A stretch of DNA of 64,000 nt from Methanospirillum hungatei JF-1 (lineage in GTDB: Archaea > Halobacteriota > Methanomicrobia > Methanomicrobiales > Methanospirillaceae). Both the position numbers and the translations under genes were made by a program. Positions 29,408 to 38,864 of this stretch are shown here, piece after piece; within the stretch, counting starts at the first letter, position 1, and every line of letters begins with the position of its first letter. The notes beneath the pieces are model-generated. The model made no database searches. It had not been told where the DNA came from and saw only the letters and a program-made list of their open reading frames with translations. The stretch spans positions 62,001 through 126,000 of the forward strand of contig NC_007796.1 of assembly GCF_000013445.1 (NCBI RefSeq), in the 5' to 3' direction.

Positions 29408-29461
29408 CAATGATCAATATCATGCAGGATCACAAATGATCGATCTCTACCCCTTAAGCTA

Positions 29462-31072
29462 TCAACCAAAATAGACTAATTGATGTATGAACCTGCATGT
29501 ATCAATTCCCACTTTACATACTGTGTTTGCAAAAATATAGGAAAAACCTGAACCTCTTGACGGTTTTATAATATTCGTAGCAAATTCTTTAATTTTAACT
29601 ATACCCTCAAATCTGATAAGTTTTTTTATATTATGCACTAATGCAGCTAAAAAGAATTCTCCCTCGCAATTCTCTTTCCCTTTTTGAGAGAAACTCCTAA
29701 ACCTCATATTATGTTTCATATTACCAAAAACTGGTTCGACCATGTATTTTCGTTTTCGATATAACTCTCTACCAGTGGGGGATTTCACACGTACTTCCAT
29801 AACTCGTTTACAAATTTCCTGAGTTGTTGCTTGTTTCTCTCTGTTCATAAAAGATTGCCAAACAAACGTCCCGATACTTTGCAATTCCGGAAATGTGATT
29901 ATTTCTCCCATACAAATCGCCCGACATATCATTTCCATTCGTGAGATATACCCATCATTATCTGAATATTCTGGAATTTTTCTTTCTTTAGAAGGAGGGA
30001 TGATGAGTTGAATGCCATAATCCAATTCTGCTAAAGAATTCGGGTATGAGAAATAACCTGCATCAGATAGTAGTATATTAGGCGAAATTGATGGATGAAT
30101 ACCCGTAAAAAGGTCTTCGAGTTCATTTAGCATAGGTATTAATAATTTTTTATCGTTTTGCTCATCTGATATCATTGCAGCGAGGATAAATTGATTTTCA
30201 GAAACGATAATCTGCCCATTATACCCTTGAATCCAGCCATTGGTGGTTGACATTATCTGACTTTCAGGATCAGTGAGATTTACTTTTGAATCTGAAGATG
30301 GCTCTTTTTTAGGCTCTAAAGGCTTTCTACCTCGTTTCTTTTTACCCGATTCTAATTCTTCTTTTTCGCGGTCCAGAATCTTTTCTTCTTGTTTTTTAGA
30401 TTCGATATCATGTCGTTCAATTAATTTCTCTTTAGCCCGATTAAGAACTTCCTTTCGTTTTTCTTTTGTTGAAAGATGCTCAGGTAGTCGGTTAATCTCC
30501 ATATCCTGAATATTTATATCATCGTTTTCTAACTCATCAATTTCCTGTGATTCATCAAAAAGCCGACCTAGCTCTGCTTCAAGGTATTTTAATTTTTTAT
30601 TGGCTGATAAAGAGGCATTACAGCCAAATTTTGATCCATCGAGGGCTAGGACACCGATTCTTGCTATCCCGGATTCTACGATAATTTGAGATAATTGTTT
30701 AAAAAGGGATTTGATTTCTTTTGAATTATTCTTCTTGAAACGATAGATCGTTGTATGGTCAGGTGTAAGATTATTGGCGACGATCCGATATCCAATATCA
30801 TAATGGCAGCACATCTCAATTTTTCTGCTAGATTTTTCTCCACGAATCATTGAATAAATTATTATTCCAAGCATTGAACGAGGATCAAAAAAGGCAGAAC
30901 CGCGACCATCGTCACGATATTTATTAATAAATGGACTAATATCGAGAATCGAAAGAATTTCTAATATGCCATAAGTAATATCATTTTCAGATAGCCAGTC
31001 CATCGCATTGACAGGGAGTAAAAATTGTTGTTCATTACCATATCCTCTAATCATGTTATAGCGATGAGACAT
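29462..31072 (-). CDS. Transposase, IS1182 family
   Basis: 536 residues and apparently intact. The N-terminus has the DUF772-type helix-turn-helix region (YSMIRGEKSSRKIEMCCHYD, then TPDHTTIYRFKK). The DDE catalytic residues are in LALDGSKFG, LLSDAGYFS and YMVEPVFGNMKHNMRF. A Lys/Glu-rich insertion lies between the first and second acidic motifs, as usual for this family. It cuts and joins the element's inverted repeats. It is transcribed in the same direction as pscS. Confidence 0.93.
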   Translation of the reverse strand: MSHRYNMIRGYGNEQQFLLPVNAMDWLSENDITYGILEILSILDISPFINKYRDDGRGSAFFDPRSMLGIIIYSMIRGEKSSRKIEMCCHYDIGYRIVANNLTPDHTTIYRFKKNNSKEIKSLFKQLSQIIVESGIARIGVLALDGSKFGCNASLSANKKLKYLEAELGRLFDESQEIDELENDDINIQDMEINRLPEHLSTKEKRKEVLNRAKEKLIERHDIESKKQEEKILDREKEELESGKKKRGRKPLEPKKEPSSDSKVNLTDPESQIMSTTNGWIQGYNGQIIVSENQFILAAMISDEQNDKKLLIPMLNELEDLFTGIHPSISPNILLSDAGYFSYPNSLAELDYGIQLIIPPSKERKIPEYSDNDGYISRMEMICRAICMGEIITFPELQSIGTFVWQSFMNREKQATTQEICKRVMEVRVKSPTGRELYRKRKYMVEPVFGNMKHNMRFRSFSQKGKENCEGEFFLAALVHNIKKLIRFEGIVKIKEFATNIIKPSRGSGFSYIFANTVCKVGIDTCRFIHQLVYFG

Positions 31073-31141
31073 ATAATATATTGATCTTAATAATATATAT
31101 AATTAAGCTTTAATAATTTATATTAAGCTTTTTTTGTGTTT

Positions 31142-31154
31142 GTGCAACAGCCTC
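31142..31154. repeat. IS right terminal inverted repeat
   Basis: GTGCAACAGCCTC on the plus strand, reverse complement of the left end with one mismatch. TTTT follows at 31155-31158. Confidence 0.8.
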
Positions 31155-31391
31155 TTTTCAGCCTCCTTTTTTTGTTCAACCGATAACTGATGGTGCGGGA
31201 CTGTATCCCGAAGCATACCTCTGATATCCGTAAGAAGGTAGAGTCCCTGAAATACCGCATCTACTGACCGTTTAGACATATATGCACCTGACTGTACGAT
31301 TGGTTCCGTGATGCAATAAGAGGAACGATTCGGAAAAGATGAAGTGGTGCGGATCTTTTAAAAAAATAAATCTATGAATCAGCTTCAGAGA

Positions 31392-32279
31392 CTAATACTG
31401 ACAGTCCTGCTTCCCTTCGAGGACTTTGCCCCGGCAACATGTCTGTGTTTTCGGGTTATAGCAGGTATCGCCACACTTCTGGGATCCTAGACCTTCAAAC
31501 ACCTGTTTCTGACAACATGATTGTGTTTTCGGGTCATAACAGGTGTCTCCACATGGCTGCAGACCAAGTCCCTCAAATACCTGCTCCTGGCAACATGTCT
31601 GTGTCTTTGGATTATAACAGGTATCCCCACAGGGCTGGTATCCAAAACCATCGTAGATGGTGCCCTTGCAACATGACTGACTGCCTGGATCATATGTTGA
31701 GCCTGCACAGAACATGACCCCCTTTCCATCATACACCTTCCCCTGTGAGCAGAACTGCTTTTCAGTATCATAACAGGCATTGCCGCATTCTCTCCAGTTC
31801 GGGCCTTCAAGAGTCTTGTTATTACAGCATGACTGGGTCATCTTGTCATAACATTCCCCGCCACATGCTCCCCAGTACCGGCCATCCAGGACCTGACCAT
31901 TACAGCATGACTGCGTGTCCGGGTTGAACTGCACTCCATGACAGGTCGAAAGACAACGGGTTCCGTTTACCGGGTATCCTTCACAACAGACCTGCTTCTC
32001 CCGGTTAAAACAGACACCCTTACACTCCCCCCACATCAGGCCATCATATATCTGACCCCTACAGCACGACTGTGTGCTTGGATCATAACAGCTGTCTCCA
32101 CATGGGACAATCTTGGTTTTATCGTCATACACCTGACCCTGGCAGCATGTCTGGGTAGCAGGATCATACATACCGGTTCCACAGGGTATGACTGCAGCAT
32201 ATACGCCTATAATGAGCGCCGATAAAAGTATGAGAACGGAAAACATCATACCAAAAAATCGGATATGGACTTTCTGCAT
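31392..32279 (-). CDS. Secreted cysteine-rich repeat protein (galaxin-like repeats)
   Basis: Start taken at ATG 32279; an in-frame ATG at 32333 would add 18 residues before the signal. A hydrophobic signal segment (FSVLILLSALIIGVYAA) is followed by ten repeats of about 25-28 residues of the type CGDTCYDPKTQSCCxxxVxxG. Most repeats have a single Cys, a second Cys three to four residues on and a CC pair, so four cysteines per unit, probably disulfide bonded outside the cell. Repeats 8-10 are almost identical, which indicates recent duplication. The pattern resembles galaxin-type repeats of eukaryotic matrix proteins. Function is unknown; a surface or adhesive role is plausible. Confidence 0.7.
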   Translation of the reverse strand: MQKVHIRFFGMMFSVLILLSALIIGVYAAVIPCGTGMYDPATQTCCQGQVYDDKTKIVPCGDSCYDPSTQSCCRGQIYDGLMWGECKGVCFNREKQVCCEGYPVNGTRCLSTCHGVQFNPDTQSCCNGQVLDGRYWGACGGECYDKMTQSCCNNKTLEGPNWRECGNACYDTEKQFCSQGKVYDGKGVMFCAGSTYDPGSQSCCKGTIYDGFGYQPCGDTCYNPKTQTCCQEQVFEGLGLQPCGDTCYDPKTQSCCQKQVFEGLGSQKCGDTCYNPKTQTCCRGKVLEGKQDCQY

Positions 32280-32370
32280 GATATCTTGTACTGCTTCACA
32301 GTTCAAGTATCTTCGCTCATGCCGGCTACTCACTCTTATTATCTCCCTGAGATGAATATCTTTTCAGATC

Positions 32371-33858
32371 ATGGATAACCGATTTCATCTTCTGACCGGG
32401 ACAGATGTGCTTTCTTACACCTGGATTCTCCCCCCCGGAGAAATGATTGCTGTAGGAGAACTGGCGGTAGTCACGGATGAACGAACTAAAACCCGCTATT
32501 TTGCACGGGTTACAAGAATGAATCATGAACCGGAGACAGGTGGGCTCCTGGTAACCGGCCTTCCCATCGGGTGCATCAGTCTGGATGGGGAATATCGAAA
32601 GCCACGAACCATCCCTGCGCTGTATTCACCGGTCAGACCCCTGGATGCAGATGAAAATGCCATACTCCGCAGGTTCATGGGAGAACTGGAAGTCGGGTTC
32701 ATGATGAGCGGAAACCAGAAGGTGGTTGACCTCCCTATCGGTATCCCGTCATCAGTTTTAAACCAGCACTTGGGAGTATTTGCCACGACCGGTATGGGAA
32801 AAAGTAATCTCATGAAGGTCTTCTGTGCCTCTGCAATCAATACGCGAAATGCAGGCATACTCCTCACCGATCCGCATGGGGAGTATGCAACCGGCCAGCC
32901 AGGCGACCCGGACTCACGGGGTCTTGTTCATCACCCGAAAGCTCAGGAGGGCCTTTCTGTATTTACTATCCGCGAACCGGCCATTGCCCAGGAATATGGG
33001 ATGAAACCGCTCCGGATCGGTCATAAGGATCTCTCGATTTCAGACCTTGGGCTGGTATTTGATCTGACTGCGGCACAGTATGAAGTTGTCAACCTCCTGA
33101 TGCCCTTTTCAACAAATGAAATCATCGATTTTTTCATCAATGAAGATGTCGAATCCCTCCCCTCACACCTGCGGACCACAGCCTACATCGGGAACCATCA
33201 GGATATCGCACAGCGTGTCAGGAGTGCGCCGGCTGATGCACTTCGTCTTGTCCAGCGTCAGATCCGGACTCTCCTGGACCTGACCTCACTCTTCGTAGAT
33301 TCATCGTCCTCTTCCCTCCCGGAAATTCTCTCTGATCTTGATGAAAATAAGGTTGTCCTGATTGACATCCCGGGGATGAGTGATGCTGCAGAACTTTTCA
33401 TCCTATCTGCAATCTCCAGGGCAATATTTAAGGATCGTCAACGTCGGTTTATTGAACAGGGCTCTGCAGCCGCAAGCGGCAGGGTTCTCATATCCATTGA
33501 AGAGGCTCAACGTGTCCTATCCCAGCGGTCTGAAAAAACAGGAGTTTTTCGAGAGATTGCCATGGAAGGGAGAAAGTTTGGAGTCGGTCTTGGCGTTATC
33601 ACCCAGCAGCCGAAAAATATTGATCAACGGGTGCTGGCCCAGATGAACACCCTCTTTGTCATGGGACTTGCTGATCATCATGACCGTGAGATCATTGCGT
33701 CATCTGCAAAACATGATCTCAGGGTTCTTGACACGGAAATCCAGACTCTTGACCGGGGAGATGCCGTTATATCAACGGTAGGGATACCCTTCCCGGTCAG
33801 TTGTCATATTCATTATTTTGAAGAGTATCTGGATGCCCTCTGGGAAGCGGCTCCCTGA
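32371..33858 (+). CDS. herA: HerA-like DNA helicase/translocase
   Basis: 495 residues with an N-terminal HAS-barrel and a FtsK/HerA-type ATPase. Walker A is at residues 141-146 (GMGKSN in VFATTGMGKSNLMK); LTDPHGEYA follows, and later VLIDIPGM, ISIEEAQRVLSQ and VITQQPKNID, the last resembling sensor and arginine-finger segments. HerA works with the NurA nuclease in DNA end resection, but no nurA is adjacent here. Some HerA-like proteins act in defence instead. It is divergent from the cysteine-repeat gene. Confidence 0.82.
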   Translation: MDNRFHLLTGTDVLSYTWILPPGEMIAVGELAVVTDERTKTRYFARVTRMNHEPETGGLLVTGLPIGCISLDGEYRKPRTIPALYSPVRPLDADENAILRRFMGELEVGFMMSGNQKVVDLPIGIPSSVLNQHLGVFATTGMGKSNLMKVFCASAINTRNAGILLTDPHGEYATGQPGDPDSRGLVHHPKAQEGLSVFTIREPAIAQEYGMKPLRIGHKDLSISDLGLVFDLTAAQYEVVNLLMPFSTNEIIDFFINEDVESLPSHLRTTAYIGNHQDIAQRVRSAPADALRLVQRQIRTLLDLTSLFVDSSSSSLPEILSDLDENKVVLIDIPGMSDAAELFILSAISRAIFKDRQRRFIEQGSAAASGRVLISIEEAQRVLSQRSEKTGVFREIAMEGRKFGVGLGVITQQPKNIDQRVLAQMNTLFVMGLADHHDREIIASSAKHDLRVLDTEIQTLDRGDAVISTVGIPFPVSCHIHYFEEYLDALWEAAP

Positions 33859-33859
33859 A

Positions 33860-34720
33860 TCAATGTGCAATCTCTTTTTTAAATGCTACCCAGAGAAGAA
33901 CTCCTGATAAAACCAGACCGCCCAGAAGATTTCCTATTGTTGCCGGGATGAGATTACTGAAGATAAATATACTCCATCCAAGATTTCCCGCAAGCGGGCC
34001 GACCTGTGCCACCTGCAGGAACGTAAGATGAGGTGCACATAAAAGCCCGGCAGGAACAAGAGCAGCATTGGTAATGGAATGCTCAAGACCGGTTGATGCA
34101 AGGGCCATGGAAGGAAACCATACACCGGCGATCTTTCCTATTGCATCATCGGCACAGATACCAAGGAGAACGGCAAGGTTCAGGAGCCAGCCCGCTGCGA
34201 CTGCTTTGATAAAACAGGCCCATATCCCAATAAGCCCAGGATAACTGCACCGTTCTGAAGCAAAGGCTACCACGTTTACCGCAGATGCCCCAGCAGTCAT
34301 TCCCTCAGGACCTGGCTGGAGGAGGACTCCGAAGGTCACAAGGGCGGCGAAAAAGAGAGCTCCGATAATATTTCCGATATAGGACAGACCCCATAATCTG
34401 AATACAGAAAGCCAGCTGCCCTGACCGGAAAATGCAGCAAAAGGTGCCAGCATTGCATCCCCGGTACAGAGTTCTGCACCGGTCAGGACAATCAGGATAA
34501 GCCCGAGGGGAAATACGAAGCCCGAAAGGAGCTGGGCTATTCCTGTTCCGAGGGCAGGTACAACACCGGTCGATACGATCATCATCAGTGATGCACCCAT
34601 GGCAATATATGCCCCGGCCATCCCTCCCCTGAGCAGAATATTCCATCCCTCAAGTGACATCCGGTATTTCCCGGACTCAGCACCTTTTGCTATGATTTCA
34701 TACGGGGTATGATATGACAT
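33860..34720 (-). CDS. fdhC: Formate/nitrite transporter family protein (FdhC-like)
   Basis: 286 residues with six predicted membrane helices and the FocA/FdhC signatures GAYIAMGASL and FPLGLILIVLTGAELCTGD; a later conserved segment is ILGICADDAIGK and LASTGLEHSITN. The family moves formate or related monovalent anions across the cytoplasmic membrane. Formate is a growth substrate for many Methanomicrobiales. GGAGGAGAAC precedes the ATG. No formate dehydrogenase genes are adjacent, so substrate assignment rests on the family only. Confidence 0.85.
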   Translation of the reverse strand: MSYHTPYEIIAKGAESGKYRMSLEGWNILLRGGMAGAYIAMGASLMMIVSTGVVPALGTGIAQLLSGFVFPLGLILIVLTGAELCTGDAMLAPFAAFSGQGSWLSVFRLWGLSYIGNIIGALFFAALVTFGVLLQPGPEGMTAGASAVNVVAFASERCSYPGLIGIWACFIKAVAAGWLLNLAVLLGICADDAIGKIAGVWFPSMALASTGLEHSITNAALVPAGLLCAPHLTFLQVAQVGPLAGNLGWSIFIFSNLIPATIGNLLGGLVLSGVLLWVAFKKEIAH

Positions 34721-34786
34721 GTTCTCCTCCTGGATATTGAATTTTCACTCTTCTTTTGAATCAATTTCTTTCATGTTTCCGGTTTA

Positions 34787-36529
34787 TCAGGTAATAACCA
34801 TATATGCGATGACTGATAAGACAACTGCCAGGAGCAGCATCCCGGCACTTATGGGAACAACATAGACAAGAATAGTATTTACAATACTTGCAAGTTGGGC
34901 AATAGAGTCTGATCCAAATATGATGACTCCGTTGCAGGTTGCAGAGCTACCGGCAGCCTTCGCTTCCGAACGGTCTTTGAGTGCCAGTTCAACCCCTTCA
35001 AGCACATGAGTCACGAGGTCATCGGGTGAAATCTGAAGCCCGACCGGGTTTTTACCACTGATAGTATTCACAACATGGGTATCAGTAGTCATCACCTCAG
35101 CCTCATCGACGAGGGCACGGACCTCATCTCTGATATATTCCCTCACTCCCTGTGCCATGTTGTTCCCGTCAATGAGAATATACGCAGCAGTCATCCCTCC
35201 GGTTTCAGTTACCAGGACCTGCAGACCAATATCTCCGATTCCCTCCTCTCTGGTGTATGGCAGGGGGAGATGTGCATATCCTGCCTGCAGAGGGTAGAGT
35301 GGTTCAACTTCCCACCGGTTCATTGCCTCTGTAGCAGCGGTGAAGTATTCATGTGCTGTTCTGGTCCCCGGAAGAATGACATCGATCTCATCACCAAGAC
35401 AGTTATGCGCATCTATAAACCCTATATGGGGTGTGATCTTATGTCCTTCACAGATGATGGCGTGCCCGATACCAAAATCAATATCTTCAGTCTTATCCGG
35501 GGAGCGGGTACTGACCATCAGCAGGGCATCTCCGATTCGCTGGTAGAGGAGTGATACTGTTCCCACCTGTATCCTGCCCGGCTTTCCTGCAGATTCATGC
35601 CAGTGGAGTGATGCCTTGGTTTCATTGACTGCATCGACAATTTTGTCAATCTCACCTTCAGATACCAGGTTGTAATCATGAGTTGCACATCCATGAGCAA
35701 CCATCATCTCCTCATCAAAGCGTTTTCTCAGAATTGAGGGAAGATTTCCTCCCCCGATCTCTCCCATCGGCCCTGGATGCACATTTGGAATCGTGAGGAT
35801 TAGATCCTTTTTTCCTTCACGTCTGAAGAAAATACTGACCTGTGGTATCCATGCCTCCTGTCCGATATCTCTGAAGAACTCTTCCATTCCCTTGTCCCCG
35901 TCGGTAAGGTGGGCAATGAATGCATTTAGGAACTTCAGGCCACGTATGTGAAATGCCCGGTATAATGGCCGATCAATGAGCCATATCAGGATGGCAAATC
36001 CGGTTCCAAAGAAGATCATCAGGACAGGGGTAAGAACGGGGAAGGGATCCGGAAGGATGGGCAGGACACAGACCCATCCGGCGATACTCTGAATGGATGC
36101 CGGAATGATCATCCTCGATGTCCGGTAATCTGCAATCGAGACGAGGACAAGAAGCCGGACTCCAAAGATAAATCCTAATGAAATGGCATAACACAGATCA
36201 AGCAGGTCCTTAAGGAAGATAAGGCCGATGAGAGTAATCAGGCATGAAAAGAGTGTACAAGAAACCGCCAGCAATGCCCCTCTGTTCCAGGTCATCTGAC
36301 GGTTGAGCAGTATGATCAGAGGCCGTGTCAGCAGAAATGCAATAACTCCCGGCACGATAAATCCCAGGATACCAAACCATTCATAGGATGGATCAAGTCT
36401 TCTGGAGAGAATTTCCAAAAGGAGCCCGAGAATTATCAGAATGCCAAGTGACGCCGGCCATCGTGGTGCGGTAAAGATGTACTTTGACATCTTTTCCATT
36501 CTGACTGCACTACCAGGAACGGTATCCAT
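34787..36529 (-). CDS. DUF2070 membrane protein
   Basis: 580 residues. About six to seven membrane helices occupy the first 200 residues and one or two more lie at the C-terminus. Between them is a soluble domain with VHPGPMGEIGGGNLP, AHGCATHDYNLV and IGFIDAHNC, histidine- and aspartate-rich motifs that suggest a metal-dependent site. This matches DUF2070, an archaeal family of unknown function. ATG 36529 is used; ATG 36499 is an alternative that fits the membrane start well. It lies 17 bases after the PfkB-kinase gene in one operon. Confidence 0.82.
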   Translation of the reverse strand: MDTVPGSAVRMEKMSKYIFTAPRWPASLGILIILGLLLEILSRRLDPSYEWFGILGFIVPGVIAFLLTRPLIILLNRQMTWNRGALLAVSCTLFSCLITLIGLIFLKDLLDLCYAISLGFIFGVRLLVLVSIADYRTSRMIIPASIQSIAGWVCVLPILPDPFPVLTPVLMIFFGTGFAILIWLIDRPLYRAFHIRGLKFLNAFIAHLTDGDKGMEEFFRDIGQEAWIPQVSIFFRREGKKDLILTIPNVHPGPMGEIGGGNLPSILRKRFDEEMMVAHGCATHDYNLVSEGEIDKIVDAVNETKASLHWHESAGKPGRIQVGTVSLLYQRIGDALLMVSTRSPDKTEDIDFGIGHAIICEGHKITPHIGFIDAHNCLGDEIDVILPGTRTAHEYFTAATEAMNRWEVEPLYPLQAGYAHLPLPYTREEGIGDIGLQVLVTETGGMTAAYILIDGNNMAQGVREYIRDEVRALVDEAEVMTTDTHVVNTISGKNPVGLQISPDDLVTHVLEGVELALKDRSEAKAAGSSATCNGVIIFGSDSIAQLASIVNTILVYVVPISAGMLLLAVVLSVIAYMVIT

Positions 36530-36546
36530 GCCTGTGTACCTGTATG

Positions 36547-37446
36547 TTATGCCCGTTTTGGACCATGAGAGGGGAATGGGCCAAACTTTTCTCCATACCG
36601 TCTGACCATAGTCTGCCAGTTAGGAAGGCCGGTCTGACACCCGCAGGTCTCCACGACAAAGGACGCGGTAACCACCCCGATTCTGCATGCATCTTCGGAA
36701 GAATACCCTGCAGCATAGGCAGTAAGAAATCCTGCCCTGAATGCATCTCCAGCACCAGTCGGGTCAACACAGGGGACCGGTACCGCAGGGATGAAGTGCT
36801 CTTTTCCCTGGTCATAGAGCACTGCTCCGTCTCCGCTTCTGGTCTCAATAGCCATCGGGACCCGGGATATCAGTTCGTCACGGTCAATTCCCAGGGTTTT
36901 GCACATGCCGGCATATTCATGATGATTTGCGATGAGAAGGTCGATTGAATCCAGAATGGTGTTCAGATGATCTGCTGTGTACCGGTGAAGATCCTGCCCG
37001 GGATCAAATGAGGCAAATCCTGACTGTTTTGCAACCTGTACATTAAATCCGGGGTCTGCAGTTGCCATATGCACGAAGGGGAGTGAAGGGGCTTTTTCGG
37101 TCTCAAAGAGATATGATGCACCCCACTCGAAATAGGTCATCTGATCCCCTTCAGGGCCGGTGAACATAAATGCAGTTGCCGTGTGCTTTTCAGGAGCGAT
37201 GAAGAACCGCTGGTCAATACCAAGTTCTTTCATTCTGGAGTCATATGCACTCCCTGCAAAATCTCCGCCAACTGCACTGATAAGTGACACTCTCCCTCCC
37301 AGGAGGGCGATTCCCACGGCAATATTTGCTGCCCCACCACCAAACGCAATCGTTCTCTCAAGTATTGATGCTGATGCATTCGGACCAGGGAGGTGGGAGA
37401 CTTTACAGATATGATCAACAGCAGTATGACCGACTACGGATATCAC
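36547..37446 (-). CDS. PfkB-family sugar/nucleoside kinase
   Basis: 299 residues of the ribokinase/PfkB fold. The N-terminal glycine signature is [17 protein letters not shown] and the C-terminal active-site motif is [13 protein letters not shown] with the catalytic Asp. The start is GTG 37446, overlapping the preceding stop as GTGA. Archaeal relatives phosphorylate nucleosides, ribose-type sugars or ADP-dependent sugars; the substrate is not readable here. Confidence 0.88.
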   Translation of the reverse strand: MISVVGHTAVDHICKVSHLPGPNASASILERTIAFGGGAANIAVGIALLGGRVSLISAVGGDFAGSAYDSRMKELGIDQRFFIAPEKHTATAFMFTGPEGDQMTYFEWGASYLFETEKAPSLPFVHMATADPGFNVQVAKQSGFASFDPGQDLHRYTADHLNTILDSIDLLIANHHEYAGMCKTLGIDRDELISRVPMAIETRSGDGAVLYDQGKEHFIPAVPVPCVDPTGAGDAFRAGFLTAYAAGYSSEDACRIGVVTASFVVETCGCQTGLPNWQTMVRRYGEKFGPFPSHGPKRA

Positions 37447-37781
37447 AACTCTTCAACCTCGATAATCTCAAGAGGGATATCCCGGAGGGCTTTTCCGATG
37501 GTTGATAATGCAATTCTGCGTGCATGCTCTTCAGAATCCGCCTTGTATACTTTCATCTCCATTTTTACTCCGACAAGGGCGGTTCTTGCAACAATCAGTG
37601 TGCACGGAAGTTCTTCCTCACAATATGGACATGAAAGAATTCCTGCTTCAACCTCAACAAATTTCGCGGTTGGGTTCAGTCTTTTTCCTGCCTCACTGAT
37701 CGCAATACTGATGGCGTCATCGACCGAATCAGCATCACGGATTGTCCAGGCAGATTCTAATACAACGAGATAATCAGGCAT
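37443..37781 (-). CDS. UPF0212 (DUF555) protein
   Basis: 112 residues of a small family conserved in methanogens and relatives. The sequence [11 protein letters not shown] is followed by a CPYC...LPC cysteine group near residues 50-60 that could bind zinc. AAGGAG precedes the ATG. The stop overlaps the start of the kinase gene. Function is unknown. Confidence 0.85.
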   Translation of the reverse strand: MPDYLVVLESAWTIRDADSVDDAISIAISEAGKRLNPTAKFVEVEAGILSCPYCEEELPCTLIVARTALVGVKMEMKVYKADSEEHARRIALSTIGKALRDIPLEIIEVEEL

Positions 37782-37804
37782 TCTTACTCCTTTTTTCTAG
37801 GGGG

Positions 37805-38332
37805 TTACCAGTATCCGTAATGAACATGTTCACCGGTTTCCATACGGGGAGGGGATGGCACTATTTCACGGGTATATCCGGCAGTGAGAAGTGTGACCGG
37901 CCTTATATGTCCGGGGATGTCCAGTATCTCACGAACCATCTCATCATCGAATGCTCCGGTCCAGCAGGAACCAAGCCCGGATGCATGAATTGCCATCATC
38001 AGGTATGTTCCTGCAATTGTTGCGTCCTGCATCGCATAGAGTATGCCCCGCTCACTGTACCTGGACATGGATCTGACATAGTTGGCACAGACTACAAAGA
38101 TAACCGGAGCAGCTGATACATGTTCCTGTTGGAATGCTGCATCACACAGAAGCTCCCGTGTTCCTTCATCCGTTACCACAATAACGTCCCATGACTCCAG
38201 ATTTCCTGCAGAAGGAGCTGAGCGGGTAGAGAGAAGGATCTCCTCGATAATGGTATCGGCAACAGGTTCTGGGAGATACTGTCTGACCGATGTTCGTCCA
38301 GCTAAAAAACGGTTGAGTTCAGACAAATTCAT
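37805..38332 (-). CDS. Nitroreductase-family flavoprotein
   Basis: 175 residues from ATG 38332; longer in-frame starts would read into the upstream gene. The N-terminal SVRQYLP (FMN phosphate-binding arginine region), SAPSAGNLESWDVIVV and the later GLGSCWTGAF are typical. Such enzymes bind FMN and reduce nitro compounds, quinones or flavins. The gene overlaps the end of the upstream hypothetical gene by 14 bases. Confidence 0.88.
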   Translation of the reverse strand: MNLSELNRFLAGRTSVRQYLPEPVADTIIEEILLSTRSAPSAGNLESWDVIVVTDEGTRELLCDAAFQQEHVSAAPVIFVVCANYVRSMSRYSERGILYAMQDATIAGTYLMMAIHASGLGSCWTGAFDDEMVREILDIPGHIRPVTLLTAGYTREIVPSPPRMETGEHVHYGYW

Positions 38333-38675
38333 GTTTTTCAAGTTCCTGCCAGGCAAGCATTGCAACCGTTGTGGCGTGGGTAATAGCAGATCCAATGCTC
38401 TTTACCGACTGATCAAAATCACTGCTTTCTACCAGACTGATAGCATGGTTCAGATTATCGATTGATTTTTGAAATTCTGAATTATTCGTTGCCCTGAGTG
38501 CAAACTGTAGTTCAATTCGTACAGATTCAAGGCACTGAAGAACAATCTTTCTCCCACCGGTGCGTTCTGCATCCTTCAGACCGGATAACACGGTAATCAG
38601 TTGTGATGCTATAATTAATTCTGATTTTGCCCGCTCACCATACTGATACGCGGAAACAGCACCCTTCTTGTCCAT
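38319..38675 (-). CDS. Small helical hypothetical protein
   Basis: 118 residues, nearly all helical by pattern, with no membrane segment and no recognised motif. On the minus strand a TATA-like sequence (plus 38697-38703, TTATAAG) lies about 25 bases before the ATG, so the message may be leaderless. GTAC repeats lie between the TATA box and start. It overlaps the nitroreductase gene by 14 bases and is probably cotranscribed with it. I do not recognise it. Confidence 0.65.
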   Translation of the reverse strand: MDKKGAVSAYQYGERAKSELIIASQLITVLSGLKDAERTGGRKIVLQCLESVRIELQFALRATNNSEFQKSIDNLNHAISLVESSDFDQSVKSIGSAITHATTVAMLAWQELEKHEFV

Positions 38676-38864
38676 AGTACGTACTGACCGTACGCATTAT
38701 AAGTAATGTTCATATGGTGAGAAGAGATCACTTTTTGATATCCATTTTTCACACTGATGTGGAGAATTTCAATTCAACGAAAACCCATGACATCCAGGAC
38801 GACATGCTGAGCATATCCATCGTTGGATGTTTCATGGCCGAAAAAAGAGTGAAAGGCTATTTGA

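Larger units (their letters stand above)
29395..31154. mobile_element. IS1182-family insertion sequence
   Basis: A 1760-bp element with terminal inverted repeats: GAGGGTGTTGCAC at 29395-29407 and, inverted at 31142-31154, GAGGCTGTTGCAC (12 of 13 match). It encodes one intact transposase and is flanked by TTTT duplications. It is visibly more A+T-rich than its surroundings, which suggests recent arrival. It interrupts the 60-codon gene before pscS. Confidence 0.88.
29333..31279 (-). pseudogene. 60-codon gene upstream of pscS, split by an IS element
   Basis: Joining 31279-31155 to 29390-29333 (removing the IS and one TTTT copy) gives an exact frame of 183 bases, 60 codons plus stop. It starts at ATG 31279 with AGGTG about eight bases upstream, begins MSKRSVDAVFQGLYLLTDIR, and ends ILGKLEKQITILKEELLA. 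The stop overlaps the pscS start as ATGA. The protein is short and helical with a Lys/Glu-rich, coiled-coil-like second half. I do not recognise it. The tight coupling suggests a role in the SepCysS pathway, possibly as a partner protein. The insertion is after about codon 41, and the 5' part now runs into the IS for about nine residues. Confidence 0.85.

Noticed and set aside
31392-32279. Regular repeats that could look like a CRISPR array.
   Set aside because: The period is about 80 bases, in frame, and encodes a regular cysteine pattern; there are no unique spacers of constant size.
33860-34720. A formate dehydrogenase locus around the formate transporter.
   Set aside because: Neighbours are HerA-like and DUF2070 genes; no fdhA or fdhB motifs were seen on either side.
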